Source of the DNA: Actinomadura sp. NBRC 104412
GTDB lineage: Bacteria; Actinomycetota; Actinomycetes; Streptosporangiales; Streptosporangiaceae
NCBI RefSeq assembly: GCF_030269515.1
Contig: NZ_BSTM01000030.1
Coordinates: 1-64,000 of the forward strand
Length of the DNA: 64,000 bases
Reading direction: 5' to 3'
The stretch's first letter is position 1; every line of letters begins with the position of its first letter. Positions 34,214 to 42,773 of this stretch are shown here, one piece after another. Both the position numbers and the translations under genes were made by a program. A model generated the notes under the pieces. The model was given only the letters and a program-made list of their open reading frames with translations. It was not told the DNA's origin and searched no databases.

Positions 34214-36103
34214 ATGGTGGACTTCGGCGAGCCGATCCGCGGACGCGAGGAACCGGGCGTCGGCTATGTCGGCGCGGCCTTGATCACGCTGGCGCTGGCG
34301 CTGGCGCTACTGCTGACGCTGCTGGCCGCCTGCGCGATCGTGCTCTTCCTGCTGCTGCGCCGCGTCCTCCGCCGCCGGGACTGGGTCATCCTGCTGGTGG
34401 CCGGGCTGGTCGGGTTCTGCTGGCGGCTGCACGAGAACACGCTGGCTTACGGCCACTGGCTGATGAGCTTCGCCGGCGTCGGCGTCGGGCACCCCGCCCG
34501 GGTGCCGGCCACCGCGGTGCTCTGCGTGGCGGTCGCGCTGGCGGGATGCGCCGGCCTGGTCCCCCGCTCCGCCCAAGCCCCCACGTTCGGGGCGGTGATG
34601 CGGTGCAAGAAGGCGGTTCAGGACGTGCTGGACGGCACGTGGCTACGCCGCCTGGAGATGACCGAGGACCCGATCACCCCTCGCAGGGGCCGGCGCGAAA
34701 GGCTCCGGCGGCAGGTGTCCCGCCGGATCACCCTGGCGGACATCCCCGCCGTGCGCGGCCCGCACGCGACGCAGAAGGCGCGCGCCACCGCCCTGGCGGA
34801 CAAGTCCATCCCGCTCGGGCTCGGCGGCAGGAAGCGGCCCGTGTGGCTGAGCACCGGCGAGCTGGGCATGCACGGCTGCGTGGTCGGCTCCACCGGGAGC
34901 GGCAAGACCGTCACCCTGATCTGGCTCATCGGCGCGGCGGCCGACCTCGGATACGACGTCACCGTCATCGACATGAAGGAGGACACCGAGCCCGGGGGGC
35001 TGCGGGATTTCCTGCGCGGCTACTCCCTGATGCACCAGGTGCCGCTCCAGGAGATCGCGCTGGGGGACCGTCAGTCGTCCTACTGGTTCAACGCCCTCGC
35101 CGACATGTCGGCCGACGAGGCGTTCGACACGATCATCTCGCTGGTGGAGTTCGACGACGCCTACTGGAAGGCGTTGAACCGCAAGATCCTCCAGCAGGTC
35201 GTGCAACTGTGCTACGAAGCCGCCGAGGTCGCCCCGGACCGGTTCCCCCCGCCCACCTTGCTGGAGCTGGGCAAGATCATGGAGGCCGGCCCCAGGATGC
35301 GGAACGCCGTCCGGGACCGGGTCCAGGCGATCGACACGGTCCGGCGCGCCGGCCACTGCCAGGGCCGGTACACCAATGTGCTGGAGCCGAGCGCCGACGA
35401 GGCCAAGTCGGCGGCCGGCTTCGGCACCAAGCTGACCGGGCTCTACGACTCCGGCGCGGGCCGCGCCCTGCTGATCCCCGGGGACGGACGGCGGATGCTC
35501 GACGTCCGCGGACACGGGCTGACCTACATCGGGCTCAACTCGCTGGGTCAGCCCGACATGGCCCGCATCCTGTCCTCCTCGGCGCTGCAGCGCCTGTCGG
35601 TCTACGCCGCGCAGCGCATCCAGGGCCGCCTGCCCAAGGAGCGGCCCCGGCTGATCGTCATCGACGAGGCCAACTTCATCAACCGGGACATCGCCATGAA
35701 CATGCTGGCGCGGGTCCGGTCCGCACAGTTCAGCATGGTCCTGTGCACCCAGGGGCCCACCGACTGGATCGACAAGGACGGCGACGACTGGTCCCGCCTG
35801 ACGCAGAACATCAACTGGCTGTTCGCCATGGCGCAGTCATCCCCGGAGTCGGCGGAGAAGTGCGCCGAGTTCCTCGGAATGCGCGACACCAACAAGCTCA
35901 CCGAACGGGTCGACGGGTCCCCCGGTGCCAGCGAGATCCGGGCCCAGGACGACGAGAACTTCCTGGTGACCCCGAAGGAGCTGCGGGACCTGACCATCGG
36001 CGAGGGCTATCTGCGGGTCAACAAGCCGCGGAGCAGGGTCGCGTTCGCGACCGTGCCGCTGCGTGATCAGGAGCTGCGGTTCTACGAACGGTCACCGCTG
36101 TGA
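34214..36103 (+). CDS. VirD4/TraD-type coupling ATPase
   Basis: A 629-residue coupling protein. Two to three membrane helices lie near the N-terminus (about 20-50, 55-75 and 95-115). The ATPase has Walker A VGSTGSGKTVTL (about 224) and Walker B RLIVIDEANFI (about 480). This family recruits DNA-protein or protein substrates to type IV systems. It ends in a GTGA overlap with the next gene. A full coupling protein shows the cluster is built to move a substrate, although no relaxase gene lies in this window. Confidence 0.9.
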   Translation: MVDFGEPIRGREEPGVGYVGAALITLALALALLLTLLAACAIVLFLLLRRVLRRRDWVILLVAGLVGFCWRLHENTLAYGHWLMSFAGVGVGHPARVPATAVLCVAVALAGCAGLVPRSAQAPTFGAVMRCKKAVQDVLDGTWLRRLEMTEDPITPRRGRRERLRRQVSRRITLADIPAVRGPHATQKARATALADKSIPLGLGGRKRPVWLSTGELGMHGCVVGSTGSGKTVTLIWLIGAAADLGYDVTVIDMKEDTEPGGLRDFLRGYSLMHQVPLQEIALGDRQSSYWFNALADMSADEAFDTIISLVEFDDAYWKALNRKILQQVVQLCYEAAEVAPDRFPPPTLLELGKIMEAGPRMRNAVRDRVQAIDTVRRAGHCQGRYTNVLEPSADEAKSAAGFGTKLTGLYDSGAGRALLIPGDGRRMLDVRGHGLTYIGLNSLGQPDMARILSSSALQRLSVYAAQRIQGRLPKERPRLIVIDEANFINRDIAMNMLARVRSAQFSMVLCTQGPTDWIDKDGDDWSRLTQNINWLFAMAQSSPESAEKCAEFLGMRDTNKLTERVDGSPGASEIRAQDDENFLVTPKELRDLTIGEGYLRVNKPRSRVAFATVPLRDQELRFYERSPL

Positions 36104-36672
36104 GCGGCCCGCCCGAGCCCCGCGGCAGGCTGCGGACGGCATCGGCCGAGGTCGCGATCGTCGCCGCGCTGGGCCTCGGCCTGGCGGCGGGCTCCGCGGC
36201 CCTCATGATCCTCCAGTACGGGGCACGGGTGCGCTTCGGGACCGCCGACCTGATCGGCGGCGCCGCCGCCGGAGTCTGCGCCGCCGCGATCATCCGGGTG
36301 GTCGTGCGGCTGCATCGCCACTGGAAGCGGTCGATCGGCCGGATCACCGCCGCGGCGGCGCTGTGCGGGCTCGCCGCCGTCATCGGGGCGCTGGCGGTGT
36401 TGATCCCGCCGCACTGCCCCGGCGACATCGTCGTCACCGGCCGATGCGGGGTGCGCGAGTCGGCCGCCTGGGGTCAGGTGGCGGGCCTGGCCATGGTGCT
36501 GAACTTCTTGGTGGCCGGCCTGGCGCTGGCACTGGCACGCGGCGTCCGCGGTGTGCTGCGGGACGGCTCCGCCCAACTACTGGCCTGGGCCGCGAAACTC
36601 CCCGCTCACCGCCGGCTCAACGCACCGAGAAGATCACCAGCAGCACGGCCAGGAAGGTCACGACCGCGGTGA
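36100..36672 (+). CDS. Four-helix membrane protein of unknown function
   Basis: A 190-residue protein with about four hydrophobic helices (near 17-38, 48-68, 84-106 and 123-145) and a basic C-terminal tail. The GTG at 36100 overlaps the coupling-protein stop. No family recognised. Its tail overlaps the convergent anchored protein by 56 bp. Confidence 0.65.
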   Translation: MSGPPEPRGRLRTASAEVAIVAALGLGLAAGSAALMILQYGARVRFGTADLIGGAAAGVCAAAIIRVVVRLHRHWKRSIGRITAAAALCGLAAVIGALAVLIPPHCPGDIVVTGRCGVRESAAWGQVAGLAMVLNFLVAGLALALARGVRGVLRDGSAQLLAWAAKLPAHRRLNAPRRSPAARPGRSRPR

Positions 36673-37072
36673 CGGCTATCGGGCCCAGGTCGGGGCGGGA
36701 GGTTCGAGTGGGGAGCCCGGGCGCCGACACCGCGGGCTGAGGCGACGCGGGGGGCGAGGGGGGCGCAGGGGGCACGGACGGCGCGGGGGACGCCACCGGC
36801 TGAGGGGGCGCGGACGGTGCGGGGGCGGGAGGGCCGCCGTGGGCGGCCAAGCTGGAGGACGGGGCTGCGGGCGGGGTGACCCGCATGCCGTTCCACGTCG
36901 TCCCGGCCAAGTCCCAGCCCTCGTTGTGCCGTTCGGGTGCCGGGCGTCGCGGACGGGGGTCGGGCGGGCTCGCGTCACCCTCGTCGAGGTCGTCGACGAT
37001 GATCCACGAGTTCGGCTCCCCGTAACCCGCCGCGGACCCGGTGCCGGATGCCGGCCTGTGCGCGTCGTCCAT
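36617..37072 (-). CDS. Tail-anchored Pro-rich protein downstream of the sigma factor
   Basis: A 151-residue protein. A hydrophilic Pro/Ala-rich body carries one C-terminal membrane helix (about 133-150). The ATG at 37072 has GAGGA upstream. It follows the sigma-factor gene by 31 bp on the same strand, so it could be co-transcribed. Its role as an anti-sigma or anchor protein is only a guess from position. Confidence 0.65.
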   Translation of the reverse strand: MDDAHRPASGTGSAAGYGEPNSWIIVDDLDEGDASPPDPRPRRPAPERHNEGWDLAGTTWNGMRVTPPAAPSSSLAAHGGPPAPAPSAPPQPVASPAPSVPPAPPSPPASPQPAVSAPGLPTRTSRPDLGPIAVTAVVTFLAVLLVIFSVR

Positions 37073-37103
37073 CGGGCTCGTCCTCGGCTCGTCCCGCTGC
37101 GTG

Positions 37104-38000
37104 TCACACCGCGTCTTCGAGGCGCTGGTGCAGCTTGGCCAGAGCTCTGCGGTGAATCTGCCGTACGCCCTCCCGGGACAGCCCGAGCTGCTCCCCGATG
37201 ACACGGAACGGCTGCTCCGGTTCGCCGTCCAAGCCGAACCGTCGCGTCAGGACATACCGTTCGCGGGAATCGAGGGCCGGCAACCCCTCGTATCGGATGA
37301 TCCCGAGCTGGAACCGCAAGAGGACCTGTTCCTCGATGGACGGGACGGCATCGGCCATCCGCTCCTCCCGGGAGTCGTCCTCTTCGTCCGGCGCGGCGCC
37401 GCCCGCGTGCAGGCTGTCGAGCCGCGGCGGCGCCAGCACCCGCCGGACCTGGGCGACCGACACCCCGGCGCGCTCGGCGATCGCGGCGAAGTCCAGGACG
37501 GCGTCCGCGCCGGCCTCCTCCAGCAGGGCGCGCTCGGCCGCGAGAATGATCGGGCGCTTCTCGAAGTCGCCCGGGTTGAGGTTCGGGTGGTCGGCGTCGC
37601 GCACCGCGCGCAGGATCTCCCGCTGGATCGGCTTGAACGCCCAGCTCGCGAACGAGCCGCGGGCGGGGTCGTAGGTCGAGATGGCCCACAGCAACCCGAC
37701 CTTGCCGGCGCTCTCGAAGTCCTCACAGTGTTCATAGGACTTGGAGGTGAACAGTGCGACGTAGCGCCGCACCAGGCCGTAGTTCTCCTGCACGAGCTTC
37801 GCGGTCACCTCGTCGAGCTCGCGCTCGGCCCGGCGCAGCACCAGTTCCGGCAGCGCGCCGAACTCGCCGGTGGCGACGCGCTCGCGAAGCCGATCGATCC
37901 GCTCCAGGAGTTCCCGGCGCCGGGCGAACAACCGGGCGTTGCGGTCGTGGAACCCCGTGACGTCAGGCTGCCGGTCGGCCGGCCGGAAGATACGGTCCAT
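37104..38000 (-). CDS. RNA polymerase sigma factor, sigma-70 family
   Basis: A 298-residue sigma factor. Region 2 (about 70-140) contains YGLVRRYVALFTS and the core-binding/-10 part YDPARGSFASWAFKPIQREI. A region 3-like segment (FAAIAERAGVSVAQVRRVL) follows. Region 4 ends the protein with a clear HTH (IGEQLGLSREGVRQIHRRAL). The N-terminus lacks the long region 1.1 of the housekeeping factor, so this is an alternative sigma factor. GGAGGGG precedes the ATG at 38000. It is divergent from the NusA-like gene. Confidence 0.9.
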   Translation of the reverse strand: MDRIFRPADRQPDVTGFHDRNARLFARRRELLERIDRLRERVATGEFGALPELVLRRAERELDEVTAKLVQENYGLVRRYVALFTSKSYEHCEDFESAGKVGLLWAISTYDPARGSFASWAFKPIQREILRAVRDADHPNLNPGDFEKRPIILAAERALLEEAGADAVLDFAAIAERAGVSVAQVRRVLAPPRLDSLHAGGAAPDEEDDSREERMADAVPSIEEQVLLRFQLGIIRYEGLPALDSRERYVLTRRFGLDGEPEQPFRVIGEQLGLSREGVRQIHRRALAKLHQRLEDAV

Positions 38001-38426
38001 CGTGCCCCTCCGATTCGATGCCCACCCGGACAGCATGGCCTGTCCGCGGGGTACCCGTCCTGTCGAGCCGGAGATGTTGACGGGCCGCGGCGACCGCCGC
38101 GGCCCGCGTCCGGACACCGCGCCGGCATGCTCCCGGGCGACTCCCTCCCAGGTCGGTAGGGATATGCGCCGGTGGTGGCCCGGTGCCGGCGGGAGCCGTC
38201 GCGCCGCCGAGGCGTTGACACGGTGTTGAACGATCGGTGTACCGGTGTTGCGATGCTGGTGACGGCGTCATGCGCGGCCGGTGACATGCCCGGACGCCGG
38301 GCGGCCCGGATACGACGTTGCCATTCCCACGGCGGAGCGGACTCTATAGGTAAGCGGCACCGTACGTATATAGGATGCGGGCAAAACCGGGGCCGCAGTG
38401 CGCCCGCGCGGATGGAAGGATCACCG
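38001..38426. other. Intergenic region between sigma factor and NusA-like gene
   Basis: About 425 bp without a convincing gene. It holds the divergent control region. TTGACA occurs at 38215-38220, and TATAGGAT occurs near 38369, which is a plausible -10-like element for the NusA-like gene. Nothing else was recognised. Confidence 0.4.
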
Positions 38427-39203
38427 GTGCGAACGATCTTGGGCGATCTCGGGCTTGAGTCCCCGATGGTCGGGACGACGGTGACCGCCCACATCAAGTC
38501 CAGCGGGCCCGACGGGTTCCGCTGCGCCGTGTACGACCCCGCCACCGGCCACGCCATGGGCGCGCACTTGCCTCGGGCCGACGCCTACGACGTCCCGGAC
38601 GGCGCCGCGCCGCCGGAACTGGTCGCGGGAGACACGCTCATCGCACTGGTCGTGGGGGCGCCCGCGGTGACGCCGGACGGAGACCAGCGGCTGCTGCTGT
38701 CCGTCACCGCCCCCGAACTGGTGGAGCGCCTCCTGTCCGGGTTCGTCGACGAGCTGCGCACCGGCGAAGTCGTGATCAAGAGCATCGCCCGGGTCGCCGG
38801 GAGCAAGACAAAGATCGCTGTGGCGCCCACGAACGGCCGGGTCGACGCGCGTGGCGCCTGCATCGGGCGCGGCGCGAGCCGGCTCAAGGGCGCCGAACGC
38901 CTGCTGAACCGGGCCTTCGGCAAGGAGCGGCTTGAGATCATCGAGTATTCGAGCGACCGTGCCACCTTCCTGGCCAACGCGATGAACCCGGTGCACGCGA
39001 TCGACGTCCTCGTCGAGCGCGACACCGCGGTCGTCTCGATCGAGGAGCACCAGCTGTCCGGCGGCATCGGCGAGGGCGGCCTGAACGCCCAGCTCGCCGG
39101 GCAGCTCACCGGCCTGTACGTCCGGGCGGTCAAGGACGGCACCGACCTGCGGGCGGCGCTGCGTCAGGCCGTGGCCGACCGGTCCGCCGCACGGGCCGTC
39201 TGA
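38427..39203 (+). CDS. NusA-like KH-domain RNA-binding protein
   Basis: A 258-residue protein. The C-terminal ~170 residues match the tandem KH module of NusA: TGEVVIKSIARVAGSKTKIA, the GACIGRGASR loop of KH1 (GxxG-like), IIEYSSDRATFLANAMNP, and a second KH with GEGGLNAQLAGQL. It lacks the NusA N-terminal polymerase-binding domain in recognisable form; the first ~100 residues are different. This is not the housekeeping nusA, which sits elsewhere with infB/rbfA. GGAAGG lies seven bases before the GTG at 38427; an ATG at 38412 is less likely. Confidence 0.8.
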   Translation: MRTILGDLGLESPMVGTTVTAHIKSSGPDGFRCAVYDPATGHAMGAHLPRADAYDVPDGAAPPELVAGDTLIALVVGAPAVTPDGDQRLLLSVTAPELVERLLSGFVDELRTGEVVIKSIARVAGSKTKIAVAPTNGRVDARGACIGRGASRLKGAERLLNRAFGKERLEIIEYSSDRATFLANAMNPVHAIDVLVERDTAVVSIEEHQLSGGIGEGGLNAQLAGQLTGLYVRAVKDGTDLRAALRQAVADRSAARAV

Positions 39204-39218
39204 GGGGTTGGTGGCCCG

Positions 39219-40034
39219 TTGCCGAAGCGCACGTTGACGATGCCGCCGCTGATCGTGCGCGCCCGAGGCGGAACCCAGCCACGCGACGTCGACGACGTGC
39301 TGGGCGGCACGCAGCGCCTCAGCAGGGAGGCGCTCGTGGCGGCCGGGCAGGCGCTGACGTGGCAATGGATGTTCACACATGGCCGGTTCACCGCGATTCC
39401 GCTGGACCGGGCCGTCGCGGTGCTCCTCACCGATTCCGGCGGCGGGGGGCCGGAGGGCTGGCACGAGCGGTTCACTCGGGGGCTCGCCCATCGGGTGGCG
39501 GGTGAGCTGACCATCGCGGCCGTGGCGGCCGGGCTGCTGTCGGAGCGCTCCGGCGAGGGGGACGGCGCCGACTACGCCGACGATGCCGAGCTGCTCGGCT
39601 CGGCGATCGGCGGGCTGTTCGACGTGTGCACCGACCTCGGTGAGGGCGGGCACGGCGAGAACCCCGCCGAGCGGATCGTGCGGGACGCCGCCCGAACCCA
39701 CGAGGCGCTGATGGGCACGCCGCTGCGCCAGCGGATCTCGGTCCGGTGGCGGGACGGTTTCGCGGTCCACACGGTGCGTTCGGTCTCCGGGAACCTCGGC
39801 CGGGCCGCCCTGGAGGAGATCCGCGGCCGGATCGGGCTGCCCTGGCCGTCCCGCGACGGCGACCAGGTCGGCCCCGACCTCGGGGTGGTCCGCTGGCGCG
39901 CCGCGATGCAGGCCCGCGGCGAGCAGATGTGGTGCCGGCTGGAGGGCGAGAACGCCCTGGTCACGGAGTTGTGGTTACGGAGTCCAGCGAGGTCGGAGCC
40001 GCCGGGATCAGATACCCGAACCCCGTCTGCGTGA
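39219..40034 (+). CDS. Unknown 271-residue protein
   Basis: No recognised domain. The protein is soluble and Arg/Ala/Gly-rich. It starts with a TTG at 39219 (GAGGGG upstream at long spacing) or an ATG at 39240. It follows the NusA-like stop by 15 bp, so it is probably co-transcribed with it. The 3' end overlaps the convergent response-regulator gene by 74 bp, an unusually long tail-to-tail overlap. Confidence 0.6.
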   Translation: MPKRTLTMPPLIVRARGGTQPRDVDDVLGGTQRLSREALVAAGQALTWQWMFTHGRFTAIPLDRAVAVLLTDSGGGGPEGWHERFTRGLAHRVAGELTIAAVAAGLLSERSGEGDGADYADDAELLGSAIGGLFDVCTDLGEGGHGENPAERIVRDAARTHEALMGTPLRQRISVRWRDGFAVHTVRSVSGNLGRAALEEIRGRIGLPWPSRDGDQVGPDLGVVRWRAAMQARGEQMWCRLEGENALVTELWLRSPARSEPPGSDTRTPSA

Positions 40035-40692
40035 CGATCACGTCGTCGCCCAGTTTGCGGCGCAGCCGGGAGATGTGCTCGGCGAGCGTCCGGGAGGCCC
40101 GCCGCTCGATCCCCCACACGTGCAGCATGATCTCCTCCTTGGCGACCGCCCGGCCGCGGTTGACGGCCAGGTACTCCAGCACCGCGTACTCCATGGGGGC
40201 GAGCCTGACCGCCACGCCGTCCTTGAAGACCTGCCGGGCGGTGAAGTCGATCCGCACCGCAGGCAGCTCCAGCACGTCCCCGCGGGTGGCCGGGGGCCGC
40301 TCGGCCGGGCCGGAGGACGGGCCACCGCCCGCGGTGCGCCGCAGCACCGCCTGCACGCGGGCCACCAGCACCTCCGCGTCGAACGGCTTCGGGATGTAGT
40401 CGTCGCCCCCCAGCCGCAGACCCAGCGCCTGCTCGTGCGCCCGGCCGTGCACGGTCAGCAGAATGATCGGCGTCTGGTTGCCCTCGTCGCGCAATTGATG
40501 GAGCAGGGACAGGCCGTCGATGTCGGGGAGGTTGACGTCCAGCAGAGCGATATCGAAGTTGCCCCGGCGCAGCGCCTGGAGGGCCGACTCGCCGTCGTAC
40601 ACGGACTCCACGTCGTACTTGCGTCCGCGTAGCAGCCGCACGATCGCCCTGACGAATCTCGGATCATCGTCAACTACCAGGACCCGTGCCAC
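39961..40692 (-). CDS. OmpR/PhoB-family response regulator
   Basis: A 243-residue regulator. The receiver domain (about 1-120) has the acidic pair VVDDDP, phospho-acceptor Asp in LLDVNLPDIDG, and Lys in IPKPFD. The C-terminal winged helix (about 140-235) has LEYLAVNRGRAVAKEEIM and ISRLRRKLGDDVI. The start is the GTG at 40692. No clear ribosome site precedes it, so it may be leaderless. A second regulator diverges 53 bp away, and a histidine kinase gene lies nearby. Confidence 0.92.
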   Translation of the reverse strand: MARVLVVDDDPRFVRAIVRLLRGRKYDVESVYDGESALQALRRGNFDIALLDVNLPDIDGLSLLHQLRDEGNQTPIILLTVHGRAHEQALGLRLGGDDYIPKPFDAEVLVARVQAVLRRTAGGGPSSGPAERPPATRGDVLELPAVRIDFTARQVFKDGVAVRLAPMEYAVLEYLAVNRGRAVAKEEIMLHVWGIERRASRTLAEHISRLRRKLGDDVIVTQTGFGYLIPAAPTSLDSVTTTP

Positions 40693-40745
40693 AACCAGAT
40701 GATATCCGCGTTCGCCTCGCGGCGGTCCTGGTACCTTCTGTCGCC

Positions 40746-41102
40746 ATGCGGGTGCTGATCGTGGACGACGACGCGGGAGTGGCCGGGCTGCTGCGCACGA
40801 TCCTCGTGAGGGACGGGCACGGGGTGAGCGTGGCCGCGGACGGCGCCGCGGGACGGTCCCGCCTCGCCCTCCCTCCGCCGCCCGACCTGCTGATCCTTGA
40901 TCGCATGCTGCCGGACATGGACGGCGCCGACCTGCTGGCCCAGGTGCGCGCCGATCCGCGGACGGCGCGGCTACCGGTTCTCATGATCAGCGCGGACCGG
41001 GCGCCGGTGGACGCCTACGGCGGAGGTGCCACCCGGGTCCTGGCCAAGCCGTTCGACCTCGCCGACCTGCGCGCCGCGCTGTCCGCCCTGCGCACGCCCT
41101 GA
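40746..41102 (+). CDS. Single-domain response regulator (CheY-like)
   Basis: A 118-residue stand-alone receiver with all key residues: acidic DDD pair near residue 7-9, acceptor Asp in LLILDRMLPDMDG and Lys in LAKPF. There is no output domain, so it would act by protein contacts. It shares a short 53 bp divergent promoter region with the OmpR-type gene and converges on the histidine kinase gene. Confidence 0.88.
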   Translation: MRVLIVDDDAGVAGLLRTILVRDGHGVSVAADGAAGRSRLALPPPPDLLILDRMLPDMDGADLLAQVRADPRTARLPVLMISADRAPVDAYGGGATRVLAKPFDLADLRAALSALRTP

Positions 41103-41133
41103 CCGGCGGCCCACCCGGCGAGGCCCGGCGCCG

Positions 41134-42606
41134 TCAACGAGGTTCGGCGGGCAGCGGCAGCCACAGGACGACTTCGAGCCCGCCCGACGGCGCGGCGGCG
41201 AGCCGCATCCCGCCCCGCATGGCCCGCATCGTCACGTCGGCGATGTGCAGCCCCATCCCCGAACCGGGGCGGGAGCGGGTCGCGGGCGACCGGTAATACG
41301 GCTCCGTGGCCCGGCGGCGCTCGCCCGGCGAGAGACCGGGCCCGCTGTCCGCGATGCTTATCACCGCGTGCCCACCCTGGGCGCGCACGGTGATGGCGAT
41401 CTCTCCATCCGGCGCGTACTTGTCGGCGTTGGTGAACACGGCCAGCAGGCACTGCCGGAGCCGGACGGGGTCACCGAGCACGGCCAGCTCCGGCGGTGTC
41501 GCGACCGTGGTCCGGGCCGCCACCGCCGGAACGCCGCGCAGGGTCCGGCGCAGCAGCGGCGGCAGGTCGACGACCTCCGTCCGTGCGGCGGGGACCGCCG
41601 CGGCCGCCCCGGTACCGGCGGTGCGGATCAGGTCCTCGGTGACCCGGGCCATGATCTCGGTGGCGTCCAGGATCGCCTGCGGCGAGCCCGTTCCGGTCAC
41701 CCCGGCCTCCAGCAACTGGGCGTGCCCGCGGATCGTGGTGAGCGAGCCGAAGAGCTCATGGCGGACGGAGTTCAGCAGCAGGTTCCGCGTCCGATCGGCC
41801 TCGCCCTGCGCGGACCGGTCGACGAACACCGCGGTGAGCACACCGGACGCCGTCGCCTGCGCGGGGCTGGAGGACGTGACCTCGACCCGCAGCAGCCGTC
41901 CCGTGCACGTGGCCAGCCTGGCCCGGGCGCGCAGCCCCATGGTGAGGGGGGTGGGGGCGCCGTCCTCGGCGACCAGTTGGAAGAAGTCCGTGGCGAGACC
42001 GCCGATGGCATGCTCCCGGGGCACCCCGACCAGTTCGGCCATCGCCGCGTTCCAGACGACGATCCGGCCGTCCGGGTCGACGGCCACGATCGCGGCGCCG
42101 CACTGGTCGATGACCGAGCCGAGCCGCGGCCTCGACAGCCAGGTGCGCAGGTACAGCATGCCGACCGGGATCAGCGCGAGAAGCAGCCACAGCAGCTGCC
42201 CGGTGTGCACGCCGCGCAGCGTCAGCAGCGCGTAGGCGACGCCGCAGCCCACCGCCGCCAGCGAGTCGATCGTGATCGCCCGGCTCACCAGCCCGTACAC
42301 CACGACGGCCGCGACCGCCAGCACCGCGACCTGGGCCGCGTCGGCGCTGCCGTTGGCCAGCGCGGCGGCGGCGACCAGCAGGCCCGCGCCCGCCAGCGGG
42401 AACGCGGTGAGTGCCGCGTCGACCGCGGTCCGCCGCCGGTTCCGCTGCACCAGCGCGTCGCACAGCAGCAGCCCCGCCAATGCACCCGCCGACACCGGGA
42501 AGGGCAGGGCGGCCAGCCCGTATCCCAGCGGCACCGCCGAGACCAGGATCGCGGGAAGGACGATCGCCCTTGGAAGCCGTGGCATGCCTGGACCGATAGG
42601 GCTCAT
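41134..42606 (-). CDS. Membrane histidine kinase with PAS domain
   Basis: A 490-residue kinase. Five to seven membrane helices occupy about 5-165. A PAS domain follows (VIDQCGAAIVAVDPDGRIVV). The HisKA box holds the phospho-acceptor His (LLNSVRHELFGSLTTIRGH). The HATPase domain shows the N box (FTNADKYAPDG), G1 (IADSGPGLSPGE) and G2 (GSGMGLHI). The ATG at 42606 has GAGAGGG upstream. It is likely the partner of one or both nearby response regulators. A hairpin at 42704-42744 insulates it from the leader-controlled cluster. Confidence 0.9.
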   Translation of the reverse strand: MSPIGPGMPRLPRAIVLPAILVSAVPLGYGLAALPFPVSAGALAGLLLCDALVQRNRRRTAVDAALTAFPLAGAGLLVAAAALANGSADAAQVAVLAVAAVVVYGLVSRAITIDSLAAVGCGVAYALLTLRGVHTGQLLWLLLALIPVGMLYLRTWLSRPRLGSVIDQCGAAIVAVDPDGRIVVWNAAMAELVGVPREHAIGGLATDFFQLVAEDGAPTPLTMGLRARARLATCTGRLLRVEVTSSSPAQATASGVLTAVFVDRSAQGEADRTRNLLLNSVRHELFGSLTTIRGHAQLLEAGVTGTGSPQAILDATEIMARVTEDLIRTAGTGAAAAVPAARTEVVDLPPLLRRTLRGVPAVAARTTVATPPELAVLGDPVRLRQCLLAVFTNADKYAPDGEIAITVRAQGGHAVISIADSGPGLSPGERRRATEPYYRSPATRSRPGSGMGLHIADVTMRAMRGGMRLAAAPSGGLEVVLWLPLPAEPR

Positions 42607-42703
42607 GGGGACCCTCTCGCGCGCGACAGACAGGGCATCCACCCAGAAATCTATCACTGAGAGCCGAAAAAGGATCTTTTTCCGACGCTCCGCTCGATCA
42701 GAG

Positions 42704-42744
42704 AATGCCCTGGTGGAACGGCGATCGCCGGTCCACCAGGGCAT
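42704..42744 (-). terminator. Strong hairpin after the last leader-controlled gene
   Basis: ATGCCCTGGTGGA pairs with TCCACCAGGGCAT (13 bp, perfect). The loop itself contains the 12 bp palindrome CGGCGATCGCCG. It lies 30 bp after the stop of the 42774 gene. The U-run is weak, so termination may be partial. Confidence 0.7.
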
Positions 42745-42773
42745 CGTTTCGCTACGAGGTCACCGTGGCGACC

